From Cereibacter azotoformans (lineage in GTDB: Bacteria > Pseudomonadota > Alphaproteobacteria > Rhodobacterales > Rhodobacteraceae), in the NCBI GenBank assembly GCA_017599285.1, contig JAGFXX010000001.1:2294001-2358000 (forward strand): DNA of 64,000 bases, read 5' to 3'. This document shows, one piece after another, positions 1 through 9,360 of this stretch. The stretch's first letter is position 1. Each line of letters starts with the position of its first letter. The position numbers were made by a program, and so were the translations under genes. The notes below the pieces were generated by a model. That model was given only the letters and a program-made list of their open reading frames with translations, did not search any database and was not told the origin of the DNA.

Positions 1-12
1 CAGTTCGCGCGC

Positions 13-252
13 ATGCCCGAACATGTGGGCGATCGTCTGCTGCAGATGGCGCAGGTCTTCGGGCTGGACCCGGCGGAAGTCCAGCACGCCTATGCCGATT
101 ATCTGGAACTGCTGGAGGTGTGCCGGCACTGCGGCAGCACGCGGCTCTGCCAGTGCCGTCTGGCCGAAGCCGACCGGCTGGCGCCCGCCGACTGCGGCTT
201 CTGCCCGAACGCCGCCACCTACGAACTGATGGCCCGACACACGCTGCACTAG
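13..252 (+). CDS. DUF6455-like small cysteine-rich protein (start may lie outside window)
   Basis: This 79-residue protein has three Cys pairs: C37-x2-C40, C46-x-C48 and C61-x2-C64. The pattern (CRHC, CQC, CGFC) resembles the short DUF6455 proteins common in Rhodobacterales. Function is unknown; the cysteines could bind metal or form disulfides, which is inference. The frame is open to the left edge of the window, so the true start could be upstream. It converges with sdhB, with a hairpin between them. Confidence 0.6.
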   Translation: MPEHVGDRLLQMAQVFGLDPAEVQHAYADYLELLEVCRHCGSTRLCQCRLAEADRLAPADCGFCPNAATYELMARHTLH

Positions 253-277
253 CGACCCGGGCCGCCGGAAAGGCGAA

Positions 278-297
278 CGGCGCCCTCTCGGGCGCCG
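278..297. terminator. Hairpin between convergent DUF6455 gene and sdhB
   Basis: An 8-bp perfect stem, CGGCGCCC and GGGCGCCG, flanks a TCTC loop in the 51-bp gap between two convergent genes. No clear U-tract follows on either strand, so it is a probable but imperfect bidirectional terminator. Confidence 0.5.
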
Positions 298-303
298 CGG
301 ATG

Positions 304-1080
304 TCAGATGACGCGCTCGACCATCATCTTCTTGATCTCGGCGATGGCCTTGGCCGGGTTGAGGCCCTTGGGGCAGGTCTTCGCGCAGTTCATGATCGTG
401 TGGCAGCGGTAGAGCTTGAACGGATCCTCGAGCATGTCGAGCCGTTCGGGCGTGGCCTCGTCGCGGCTGTCCACGATCCAGCGATAGGCGTGCAACAGCG
501 CCGCCGGCCCGAGGTAGCGGTCGCCGTTCCACCAGTAGCTCGGGCACGAGGTCGAGCAGCAGGCGCACATCACGCATTCATAAAGCCCGTCGAGCTTGGC
601 CCGGTCCTCGACCGACTGGCGCCACTCCTTCGCGGGCTCGACCGTCTTGGTCTCGAGCCACGGCATGATCGAGGCGTGCTGCGCGTAGAACAGCGACAGG
701 TCGGGGATCAGGTCCTTGATCACCGGCATGTGCGGCAGCGGGTAGATCTTCACGTCGCCCTTGATCTCGTCGAGACCGTAGATGCAGGCCAGCGTGTTGA
801 TCCCGTCGATGTTCATCGCGCAGGAGCCGCAGATCCCCTCACGGCAGGAGCGGCGGAAGGTCAGCGTGGGATCGACCTCGTTCTTGATCTTGATCAGCGC
901 GTCCAGAACCATCGGGCCGCACTTGTCCATGTCGAGGAAGTAGGTGTCCACCCGCGGGTTCTCGCCCGTGTCGGGATCCCAGCGATAGATCATGAACTTG
1001 CGGACGTTCCTGCCCTCGGGCTTCGGCCAGGTCTTGCCGGTGCGGACCTTGGAGTTCTTGGGGAGCGTGAGCTGGACCAT
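304..1080 (-). CDS. sdhB: Succinate dehydrogenase iron-sulfur subunit
   Basis: This is the electron-transfer subunit of respiratory complex II, passing electrons from the SdhA flavin to ubiquinone at the inner membrane. At 258 residues it has the usual length. All three cluster sites are visible: [2Fe-2S] at C79, C84, C87 and C99; [4Fe-4S] in CVMCACC around 169-175 plus C179; and [3Fe-4S] at C226, C232 and C236. It is the last gene of sdhC-sdhD-sdhA-lipoprotein-lipoprotein-sdhB, separated from the second lipoprotein by 18 bp. Identification is secure. Confidence 0.97.
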   Translation of the reverse strand: MVQLTLPKNSKVRTGKTWPKPEGRNVRKFMIYRWDPDTGENPRVDTYFLDMDKCGPMVLDALIKIKNEVDPTLTFRRSCREGICGSCAMNIDGINTLACIYGLDEIKGDVKIYPLPHMPVIKDLIPDLSLFYAQHASIMPWLETKTVEPAKEWRQSVEDRAKLDGLYECVMCACCSTSCPSYWWNGDRYLGPAALLHAYRWIVDSRDEATPERLDMLEDPFKLYRCHTIMNCAKTCPKGLNPAKAIAEIKKMMVERVI

Positions 1081-1098
1081 GGTTCATCCCTTCCGGTC

Positions 1099-1371
1099 TT
1101 AGCGGGAGTAGAGCGGCCGCGTCGGGGGCTGGCCGGATTTCTGATAGACGCAGGCGTCGTAGATGGCCGAGGGATCCCGGCCCATGAGATAGTCCGAGGT
1201 CACGGTCAGCTCGACGTTGCTGACCATGCCGCCGCTGCCGGCGCCCACCCCGACCGACCCGCGCGGGGCCTCGGCAAGGCGCGCGCGCTCGGCACAGGCC
1301 CTCTCGGCCTGCTCGACCGTGACGGGTCCGCAGGCGGCGAGAAGCAAGACGAGCAGCAGCGGCTTTTGCAT
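1099..1371 (-). CDS. Small predicted lipoprotein within the sdh operon (second of two)
   Basis: This 90-residue protein starts with a signal peptide ending in a lipobox-like LLAAC, so C14 is the likely lipidated cysteine. The mature part contains two more cysteines and no recognised domain. It begins 3 bp after the stop of the preceding lipoprotein gene and 18 bp before sdhB, so co-transcription with sdh is nearly certain. Function is unknown; a role in assembly or the periplasmic environment of complex II is speculation from position only. Confidence 0.75.
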   Translation of the reverse strand: MQKPLLLVLLLAACGPVTVEQAERACAERARLAEAPRGSVGVGAGSGGMVSNVELTVTSDYLMGRDPSAIYDACVYQKSGQPPTRPLYSR

Positions 1372-1374
1372 GGC

Positions 1375-1695
1375 CTAGACCGCGGGCAGGAGCGGCAGGC
1401 CGCTCGTCTGGAGGCACCGGATCGTGTCCGGCCGGGTGGCGATCGTCACCACGTTCTGCACCGTGGTCGTGCCGGCGCGCACGCCCACGTCGCGGGACAG
1501 GGCGCTGAGTTCCTGCGCCGTGGCATTGTCGATGATGCAGGTGGTGACGCCCTGCGCGGCGGGGCCGGGCATGTATTGCTCGACCACCGGCAGCACGACG
1601 GTGCGCGCGGTCTGCCGCGCCACGCTGTCGGCCACCGACTGCGGACTGCAGGCGGCGAGCGCGAGGGCGCAGGAGGCGAGAGCCGCGCCCCGCAT
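1375..1695 (-). CDS. Small predicted lipoprotein within the sdh operon (first of two)
   Basis: This 106-residue protein begins [16 protein letters not shown], a short signal sequence ending in a lipobox (LAAC). The mature part has two further cysteines (TTCII and IRCL) that could form a disulfide. The start is set at the ATG that overlaps the sdhA stop as TGATG; a TTG one codon earlier is also possible. The overlap implies translational coupling to SdhA. No family was recognised beyond its occurrence in this operon. Confidence 0.75.
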   Translation of the reverse strand: MRGAALASCALALAACSPQSVADSVARQTARTVVLPVVEQYMPGPAAQGVTTCIIDNATAQELSALSRDVGVRAGTTTVQNVVTIATRPDTIRCLQTSGLPLLPAV

Positions 1696-3497
1696 CAATA
1701 GACCCGCGCCTTGGGCGCGATCTTCTTCAGGTCGATCCCGCCTTCGGACTGTTTGGTCAGCGGGTCGAGATGGACCGGCCGGGAGGCGAGCGTGACCTCG
1801 TTGCCCTTCACCGTGGCGAGGCTGTGCACGCGCCAGTTCTCGTCGTCGCGGTTCGGCCAGTCCTCGTGGGCGTGGGCGCCGCGGCTTTCCTTGCGCGCCT
1901 CGGCCGCTACGATCGTGGCCAGCGCGTTCGGCATCAGGTTGGTCAGTTCCAGCGTCTCCATCAGGTCCGAGTTCCAGATGAGGCTGCGGTCGGTGACCTT
2001 GAGATCCGAGAGCTTGGCCGCGATCCCCTTCATCTTCTCGACGCCTTCGGCCAGCGTCTTGTCGGTGCGGAACACGGCGGCGTCGGCCTGCATGGTGCGC
2101 TGCATCTCGAGCCGCAGGTCGGCGGTCGGGATGGCGCCGTTGGCGTGGCGCAGGTCGTCGAACCGGCCGAGGATCTCGTCCACCTGGGCCTTGGGCACAT
2201 CGGCGTGGAACTCGTGCGGTTTCACGATCTGGCCCGCGCGGATCGCCGCGGCGCGGCCGAACACCACGAGGTCGATCAGCGAGTTCGAGCCCAGCCGGTT
2301 CGCGCCATGCACCGAGGCGCAGCCGGCCTCGCCCACCGCCATCAGGCCCGGGAAGACGCGGTCGGGATCGTCCGCGATGGGGGCGAGAACCTCGCCCCAG
2401 TAGTTGGTCGGAATGCCGCCCATGTTGTAGTGCACAGTCGGCAGGACCGGGATTGGTTCCTTGTGAACGTCCACGCCGGCAAAGATCTTCGCCGATTCCG
2501 AGATGCCGGGCAGGCGCAGCGCCAGCGTCTCGGGCGGCAGGTGGTTCAGGTGCAGGTGGATGTGGTCGCCATGCTCACCCACGCCGCGGCCCTCGCGGAT
2601 CTCCAGCGTCATGCAGCGGCTGACCACGTCACGGCTGGCGAGGTCCTTGTAGGTCGGAGCGTAGCGCTCCATGAACCGTTCGCCGTTCGCGTTCGTGAGA
2701 TAGCCGCCCTCGCCGCGCGCGCCCTCGGTGATCAGGCAGCCCGAGCCGTAGATGCCGGTCGGGTGGAACTGGACGAATTCCATGTCCTGCAGCGGCAGGC
2801 CGGCCCGCGCCACCATCCCGCCGCCGTCGCCGGTGCAGGTGTGGGCCGAGGTGGCCGAGAAATATGCGCGGCCGTAGCCGCCGGTCGCCAGAACCGTGAG
2901 CTTGGCGTTGAAGACGTGGATCGTGCCGTCTTCCAGCCGCCAAGCGACGACGCCGGTGCAGCGGCCGTCCTGGATGATGAGATCCAGCGCGAAATATTCG
3001 ATGAAGAACTCGGCGTTGTTCTTGACCGACTGGCCATAGAGCGTGTGCAGGATCGCGTGGCCGGTCCGGTCCGCCGCGGCGCAGGTGCGCTGCACCGGCG
3101 GGCCTTCGCCGAACTGGGTCGTGTGGCCGCCGAACGGGCGCTGGTAGATCTTGCCTTCCTCGGTGCGCGAGAAGGGCACGCCGTAATGCTCGAGCTCGTA
3201 GACCGCCTTCGGGGCCTCACGCGCGAGATATTCCATCGCGTCGGTGTCGCCCAGCCAGTCCGACCCTTTCACGGTGTCGTACATGTGCCACTGCCAGCTG
3301 TCCGGCCCCATGTTGGCGAGCGAGGCGGCGATGCCGCCCTGCGCCGCAACCGTATGGCTGCGGGTCGGGAAAACCTTGGTGACGCAGGCGGTGCGCAGGC
3401 CCTGCTCGGCCATCCCCAGCGTCGCGCGGAGGCCGGCACCGCCGGCGCCCACCACCACGACGTCGTAGTCATGCGTCTCGTACGTGTAAGCAGCCAT
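1695..3497 (-). CDS. sdhA: Succinate dehydrogenase flavoprotein subunit
   Basis: This 600-residue subunit oxidises succinate to fumarate in complex II. A GxGxxG dinucleotide fold (VVGAGGAG) lies near residue 16. The motif SHTVAAQGG carries H48, the expected covalent FAD attachment site. HPTG and active-site Arg regions follow. The start at 3497 ([12 protein letters not shown]) fits the family; upstream in-frame codons would add 20 atypical residues that overlap the sdhD end. It lies 10 bp after sdhD and its stop overlaps the next ATG. Confidence 0.97.
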   Translation of the reverse strand: MAAYTYETHDYDVVVVGAGGAGLRATLGMAEQGLRTACVTKVFPTRSHTVAAQGGIAASLANMGPDSWQWHMYDTVKGSDWLGDTDAMEYLAREAPKAVYELEHYGVPFSRTEEGKIYQRPFGGHTTQFGEGPPVQRTCAAADRTGHAILHTLYGQSVKNNAEFFIEYFALDLIIQDGRCTGVVAWRLEDGTIHVFNAKLTVLATGGYGRAYFSATSAHTCTGDGGGMVARAGLPLQDMEFVQFHPTGIYGSGCLITEGARGEGGYLTNANGERFMERYAPTYKDLASRDVVSRCMTLEIREGRGVGEHGDHIHLHLNHLPPETLALRLPGISESAKIFAGVDVHKEPIPVLPTVHYNMGGIPTNYWGEVLAPIADDPDRVFPGLMAVGEAGCASVHGANRLGSNSLIDLVVFGRAAAIRAGQIVKPHEFHADVPKAQVDEILGRFDDLRHANGAIPTADLRLEMQRTMQADAAVFRTDKTLAEGVEKMKGIAAKLSDLKVTDRSLIWNSDLMETLELTNLMPNALATIVAAEARKESRGAHAHEDWPNRDDENWRVHSLATVKGNEVTLASRPVHLDPLTKQSEGGIDLKKIAPKARVY

Positions 3498-3507
3498 TAC
3501 TTGATCC

Positions 3508-3879
3508 TCAGAGGGCGATCTTGGCGAGGGCGAACAGCCCGATCGCCGCCACGCCATAGGCGAAGGATTGCGCGCAGATCACCAGCAGGCGGCGCGGCAC
3601 GCCCTGCCAGTAGTCCTCGATCATCATGGTCGAACCTTCGGCGAAGTGGCGCATGCCGAAGAACAGCACCAGTCCCGACAGGATCGCGTTGAACGGATGC
3701 GAGAAGATCTCGAGCACGCGCTCACGGCCTTCGCCGATGGCATTGCCGACGACATAGACGAAGATCGGGATCAGGACCGCGAGACCCACCGCCGAGACGA
3801 TCATGTACCAGTGGCGGTCGGTGCCGTGGTGGGCGGCGCCCATGCCCTCGGCGCGCTTGCGGGCGGTGATGAAACGCAT
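3508..3879 (-). CDS. sdhD: Succinate dehydrogenase membrane anchor subunit D
   Basis: A 123-residue membrane anchor with three hydrophobic segments, at about 25-50, 60-80 and 95-120. It helps bind heme b and ubiquinone in complex II. The segment [10 protein letters not shown] holds a His in the position typical of SdhD in alphaproteobacteria. The start [14 protein letters not shown] at 3879 is chosen because it follows sdhC by 11 bp; a longer open frame upstream only reads sdhC in another frame. Confidence 0.93.
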   Translation of the reverse strand: MRFITARKRAEGMGAAHHGTDRHWYMIVSAVGLAVLIPIFVYVVGNAIGEGRERVLEIFSHPFNAILSGLVLFFGMRHFAEGSTMMIEDYWQGVPRRLLVICAQSFAYGVAAIGLFALAKIAL

Positions 3880-3890
3880 CGGGTGCCCCT

Positions 3891-4274
3891 TCAGATGAGG
3901 ATGACGGTGAGCAGGGTCAGGATCAGCGAGCCGCCGATGCAGGCCCAGCCGAGCTTCTCGGCGGTGGTGATCTCGAGCCCCTTGCCGGTGTCCCAGTAGA
4001 GGTGCCGCAGCCCCGCAAGGTAGTGATACCACAGCGCCCAGACCGACAGCAGCAGAACGATGTCTCCGAACCACGAGGTCAGCACCGCGTCGGCGGTGGC
4101 GAACTGCTCGGGGCCGAGAGCGGCGGCCAGCAGCCACCAGGTCACCAGCATCGTGCCGACGATCAGACCGTTCCCGGTGATGCGGGTGAAGATCGAGGTC
4201 GTCGAGGTCAGCTGCACCCGGTAGATCTGGAGATGGGGGGAAAGGGGCCGCTCGACCCGCTTCGTTTCAGCCAT
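3891..4274 (-). CDS. sdhC: Succinate dehydrogenase cytochrome b556 subunit
   Basis: This 127-residue first gene of the sdh operon begins MAETKRVERPLSPHLQIYR, the usual SdhC opening with the SPHLxIY motif. Three membrane helices follow. H84 in the WYHYLAGLRH segment is the likely heme ligand. It is preceded by a leader of about 145 bases carrying two hairpins and, further up, a paired GTGATCAC operator. Confidence 0.95.
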   Translation of the reverse strand: MAETKRVERPLSPHLQIYRVQLTSTTSIFTRITGNGLIVGTMLVTWWLLAAALGPEQFATADAVLTSWFGDIVLLLSVWALWYHYLAGLRHLYWDTGKGLEITTAEKLGWACIGGSLILTLLTVILI

Positions 4275-4357
4275 GTCGTTGCCTTTCGCTGGCCGGCCCC
4301 GCCGGAAGGGGCGGCTGTCTCGCTGGTGTCACTCAATAGCGGTTTTTTCGTCCGAGT

Positions 4358-4381
4358 CACGGGGGCGGTGCCTCCCCCGTG
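4358..4381 (-). other. Hairpin in the sdhC leader
   Basis: An 8-bp stem (CACGGGGG and CCCCCGTG with an 8-base loop) lies between the putative operator and sdhC. It is not followed by a run of T on the minus strand, so it is probably an mRNA leader structure rather than a terminator. A second GC hairpin sits nearer the start codon, around 4292-4310. Confidence 0.4.
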
Positions 4382-4418
4382 CTTCAAAATCAGGCTCGCA
4401 TCAAAAAAAGTCTGCCAT

Positions 4419-4447
4419 GTGATCACAAAAAACGGGGGCGTGATCAC
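4419..4447 (-). promoter_or_regulatory. Paired palindromic operator upstream of sdh operon
   Basis: Two perfect GTGATCAC palindromes occupy 4419-4426 and 4440-4447, separated by 13 bp, so their centres are 21 bp (two helical turns) apart. The same arrangement occurs upstream of sucC at 9226-9254. This suggests co-regulation of complex II and the 2-oxoglutarate/succinyl-CoA steps by one dimeric regulator. In R. sphaeroides the GntR-family activator AkgR is known to act on TCA genes. Whether it recognises this site is inference. Confidence 0.65.
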
Positions 4448-4489
4448 ATGTTTGCGCAATCAGTCCGGGGCCCATTGCCCGCTGGCGTC

Positions 4490-5521
4490 TCAGCGGGGGA
4501 CGAGCGCCCAGTAGTCGAGATCGAGCAGAACGCCGGGCTGGTATTTGCCGGCCTCATCCCGAAGGCCGAAGGGCTCTGCCCCATGTTTCACGGCCACGAG
4601 TCGCAGCCTCAGGGCGCCGACGCCGGGGGCGGAGGTCTCGGCCTTGTCGAGAACTTCCGACCAGGCCCGCACCGTGTCGCCGGCGAAGCAGGGGTTGGCA
4701 TGGGCGCCCGCGTTCAGCGCCACGATCATCTGCGCGTTGGCAAGCCCGTTGAACGACAGCGCCCGCGCCATCGAGATCACATGGCCGCCGTAGATCAGCC
4801 GCTTGCCGTCGGGGCGGTTGGTGGCGTCGAAATGGACCTTGGCGGTGTTCTGCCAGAGCCGGGTGGCGAGCATGTGCTCGCTCTCCTCGATCGTGACGCC
4901 ATCGACATGGTCAATCCGCTCGCCGATGTCGTAATCGCCCCAGCGGTGCGGCTCGCCCGCAAGGGTGAAATCGTAGCGCGAGAAGTCCAGCCCCTCCGGC
5001 ACCACCAGATCCGCCGCCGGAACCGCCTTGGAGAGCGCCGGAACGTTGGCTTCGGGTGCCGGCGCCGCCTCGTCACGCTTTCTCACCATCACCCAGCGGA
5101 CATAGTCCAGCACGGCCTCTCCCTGCTGGTTCAGGCCGCGGGTGCGGACATAGACCACTCCGGACTTGCCGTTGGAATTCTCCTTCAGCCCGATGACGGT
5201 GCTTTCCGAGCGCAAGGTGTCGCCCGGAAAGACCGGCTTCAGCCAGCGCCCCTCGGCATAGCCGAGGTTCGCCACGGCGTTCAGGCTGATGTCCGGCACC
5301 GTCTTGCCGAACACCAGATGGAAGGCCACCAGATCATCGACCGGAGCGGCGGGAAGGCCGCAGGCGCGGGCAAATTCATCCGAGGAATAAAGCGCATGAC
5401 GCGCCGGATAGAGCGCGTGATACAGCGCCCGCTCGCCGCCCGAGACGGTGCGCGGCACGGCATGGACGATGGTCTCGCCCAGCCGGTAATCCTCGAAGAA
5501 ACGGCCCGCGTTGGTCTTCAT
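4490..5521 (-). CDS. mch: Mesaconyl-CoA hydratase (beta-methylmalyl-CoA dehydratase)
   Basis: This 343-residue double hot-dog protein belongs to the MaoC-like dehydratase family and matches the R. sphaeroides mesaconyl-CoA hydratase. It interconverts mesaconyl-CoA and (2R,3S)-beta-methylmalyl-CoA in the ethylmalonyl-CoA pathway for acetyl-CoA assimilation. The N-terminal segment FFEDYRLGETIVHAVPRTV and the central domain with GGHVISMARALSFNGL are typical. It starts immediately after the DUF1737 gene stop and ends the mcl2-nnrU-DUF1737-mch operon, beside the sdh promoter. Confidence 0.92.
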   Translation of the reverse strand: MKTNAGRFFEDYRLGETIVHAVPRTVSGGERALYHALYPARHALYSSDEFARACGLPAAPVDDLVAFHLVFGKTVPDISLNAVANLGYAEGRWLKPVFPGDTLRSESTVIGLKENSNGKSGVVYVRTRGLNQQGEAVLDYVRWVMVRKRDEAAPAPEANVPALSKAVPAADLVVPEGLDFSRYDFTLAGEPHRWGDYDIGERIDHVDGVTIEESEHMLATRLWQNTAKVHFDATNRPDGKRLIYGGHVISMARALSFNGLANAQMIVALNAGAHANPCFAGDTVRAWSEVLDKAETSAPGVGALRLRLVAVKHGAEPFGLRDEAGKYQPGVLLDLDYWALVPR

Positions 5522-5725
5522 TCAGTGGTCTCCCAGCTTGGTCTCGGGCGTGTAGGTGCCCGGAACATCCTTCACCACCGCCTGACCGCAGCGCATCACG
5601 CCCTTGCCCGCGTCGAAGGCGTAGGTGGGCCCACCATGCAGGTGCCAGCCCTTGTTCAGAGCGGCGGTCACCTTGTGGCAGAAGGCCTGCGTGTCGTCTT
5701 CGGTCAGGAAGCGGTAGAGTTTCAT
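5522..5725 (-). CDS. DUF1737 small protein in the ethylmalonyl-CoA operon
   Basis: A 67-residue protein beginning MKLYRFLTEDDTQAFCHKV, containing GWHLHGGPTYAFD, the hallmark of DUF1737. Function is unknown. Its ATG overlaps the NnrU stop (ATGA), and its own stop abuts the mch start codon, so it is translationally linked to both. It is too small to be an enzyme of the pathway by itself; a regulatory or accessory role is conjecture. Confidence 0.8.
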   Translation of the reverse strand: MKLYRFLTEDDTQAFCHKVTAALNKGWHLHGGPTYAFDAGKGVMRCGQAVVKDVPGTYTPETKLGDH

Positions 5726-6276
5726 GCGTAGGTTCCGGCAAAGGGGTTGTGGCCCGTCCAGATATGGACGAGGGCAATCAGCCCGTACATCACCAGAACG
5801 ACGCCCACGAGGGCGAGGTCGCGCTTCGGCCCGCCCGAGACGGGGCGCACCCAGTCGGTCTGCTTGTTGATCAGCACCACCTCGGCCACCGCCCAGGCGC
5901 CGAGGCCGCCGAACAGGATCAGCGAGGCCACGTCGCCGTTCACCAGCAGGTGGGCAAAGGCCCAGAGCGCGAAGCCATAGAGCATCGGGTGGCGGATCTT
6001 CGTCCAGAGCCAGCCCTTGGCCATGCCGGCGCCGAAGATGATCAGCGCGAACAGCATCAGCAGGTTGTTGGCGTGGCCCATGCCCGGCGCCGGCGTGTAG
6101 ATCGAGATGAAGTCGGCCTGACGGTAGCCCACCACCATCATCACCACCGACGCCACCAGCAGAAGCGCCGCAACACCCTTGCCGGCATTGCCCAGCGGCG
6201 CGCGCAGGCCCGGCGCCACGCGCTTGAACAGATGGGCCGCCGACCAAAGCGCGACCCCGCAAATCAACAGAAGCAT
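5722..6276 (-). CDS. NnrU family integral membrane protein
   Basis: A 184-residue membrane protein with about five hydrophobic segments and the NnrU signature region KIRHPMLYGFALWAFAHLLVNGD. NnrU is associated with nitric-oxide and nitrite metabolism in denitrifiers, and the fold resembles isoprenylcysteine methyltransferase-like membrane proteins. Here it sits between mcl2 and DUF1737/mch, 8 bp after mcl2, so the context is carbon assimilation rather than denitrification. The actual reaction is unknown. Confidence 0.85.
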   Translation of the reverse strand: MLLLICGVALWSAAHLFKRVAPGLRAPLGNAGKGVAALLLVASVVMMVVGYRQADFISIYTPAPGMGHANNLLMLFALIIFGAGMAKGWLWTKIRHPMLYGFALWAFAHLLVNGDVASLILFGGLGAWAVAEVVLINKQTDWVRPVSGGPKRDLALVGVVLVMYGLIALVHIWTGHNPFAGTYA

Positions 6277-6284
6277 GGCATCCC

Positions 6285-7142
6285 TCAGCTTGCTCCGAAC
6301 GCGGCAATCGCCTCGGCCTTGGCCAGAGTCTGCCGCGCGGTCACGATATGCAGGTTCTCGACGATCTTTCCATCCACCACGGCCACCCCCTGCCCGTGGC
6401 GTTCTGCCTCTTCGAAGGCAGCGATCTGGCGGTTGGCCAGTTCGATCTCGGCCGACGATGGCGAGAAGACCTCGTTGGCAATCTCGAGCTGCGCGGGATG
6501 GATCAGCGTCTTGCCGTCAAAGCCCATGTCGCGGCCCTGCTCGCATTCCGCGCGCAGGCCGTCCTCGTCCTTGAAGGCGTTGTAGACGCCATCGACGATG
6601 GTCAGCCCGTGCGCGCGCGCGGCCAGCAGGCAGAGGCCGAGGCCGGTCTGCAGCGCGAGGCGGTCGGGCCGGAAGCGGCTGGTCAGTTCCTTGGCGAGGT
6701 CGTTCGTGCCCATCACCATGCCCGTCAGGCGCGGATGGGCGGCGATCTCGGCCGCGTTCAGCATCCCCAGCGCCGTCTCCATCATCGCCCAGAGCGGCAC
6801 GTCGGGGATGAGGTCGGCCACCGCCTGCACATGCGCCGCCGACGAGACCTTGGGGATCAGGATCACGTCGGCCTTCGAGCCCGCAAAGGCCGCCACGTCG
6901 TCGCGGCCCCATTCCGTATCCATTCCGTTCACCCGCACGATGCGGATGCGCCGGCCATAGTCGGCGGTCTCGAGCGTCTTCCTCAGCAGGTCGCGTGCAT
7001 GGATCTTCTCGTCATGCGCCACGGCATCCTCGAGGTCGAAGATGATCGCATCGGCGGCGAGGCCCTGCGCCTTCTCCAGCGCCCGCTCCTTCGAGCCGGG
7101 GATATAGAGCACGGAGCGGAAGGGATGAGCCTGATGCGCCAT
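6285..7142 (-). CDS. mcl2: (3S)-malyl-CoA thioesterase
   Basis: A 285-residue member of the CitE/HpcH TIM-barrel family. The sequence SVLYIPGSKERALEKA, the metal-binding Glu in MMETALG and the Asp in MGTNDLAKEL are typical. Clustering with mesaconyl-CoA hydratase identifies it as the R. sphaeroides Mcl2 thioesterase, which hydrolyses (3S)-malyl-CoA to malate and CoA in the ethylmalonyl-CoA pathway. The closely related Mcl1 lyase is the main alternative by sequence alone. It heads the minus-strand operon that ends with mch. Confidence 0.88.
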   Translation of the reverse strand: MAHQAHPFRSVLYIPGSKERALEKAQGLAADAIIFDLEDAVAHDEKIHARDLLRKTLETADYGRRIRIVRVNGMDTEWGRDDVAAFAGSKADVILIPKVSSAAHVQAVADLIPDVPLWAMMETALGMLNAAEIAAHPRLTGMVMGTNDLAKELTSRFRPDRLALQTGLGLCLLAARAHGLTIVDGVYNAFKDEDGLRAECEQGRDMGFDGKTLIHPAQLEIANEVFSPSSAEIELANRQIAAFEEAERHGQGVAVVDGKIVENLHIVTARQTLAKAEAIAAFGAS

Positions 7143-7228
7143 GACGATTCTCCTTCAAGCAACAATCTTTCGCTTGGGAACATATTTGCGGCATATCCGG
7201 CAAGACCTGATTTGCCGCGCCGCAGAAA

Positions 7229-9131
<1,903 letters not shown>

Positions 9132-9153
9132 GTCGGCGCGAAGCGGAAGCACG

Positions 9154-9183
9154 GGGCGCGCCAGATCGCTGGCGCGCCCTTTC
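9154..9183 (+). terminator. Rho-independent terminator after mdh
   Basis: A perfect 10-bp stem, GGGCGCGCCA and TGGCGCGCCC, with a 6-base loop is followed by TTTCT. It separates mdh from the sucCDAB operon. Confidence 0.85.
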
Positions 9184-9225
9184 TCATGTCGCGCCAGATG
9201 CCGCAGGGCAGCATCTTCAACCCTT

Positions 9226-9254
9226 GTGATCACGCCCTTCCGGCCTGTGATCAC
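9226..9254 (+). promoter_or_regulatory. Paired palindromic operator upstream of sucC operon
   Basis: GTGATCAC occurs at 9226-9233 and again at 9247-9254 with a 13-bp spacer, exactly as upstream of sdhC. In gene orientation both distal copies are followed by GCCC, and both proximal copies have a T immediately 5' and an A immediately 3' (TGTGATCACA at both loci). The pair ends 106 bp before the sucC start. The half-site separation of two helical turns suggests binding of two dimers on one face. Confidence 0.65.
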
Positions 9255-9360
9255 AAAACTTTCTTTTTGTGCGGAAAACCCCTTGGTAGCGCAAAACCCG
9301 TTTTGAACACGCTCGTTTCTGTGGCATCACGCCGCAAATCATCAGCGATGGGACAGTTCA

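Noticed and set aside
301-3692. Long plus-strand open frames opposite sdhB, sdhA and sdhD (466 and 640 codons)
   Set aside because: They are antisense shadows of high-GC genes, with Arg/Ala/Gly-rich translations and no domain.
4418-4427. CRP or FNR site reading of TGTGATCACA
   Set aside because: CRP sites need a 6-bp gap between TGTGA and TCACA and FNR sites are TTGAT-N4-ATCAA; neither fits.
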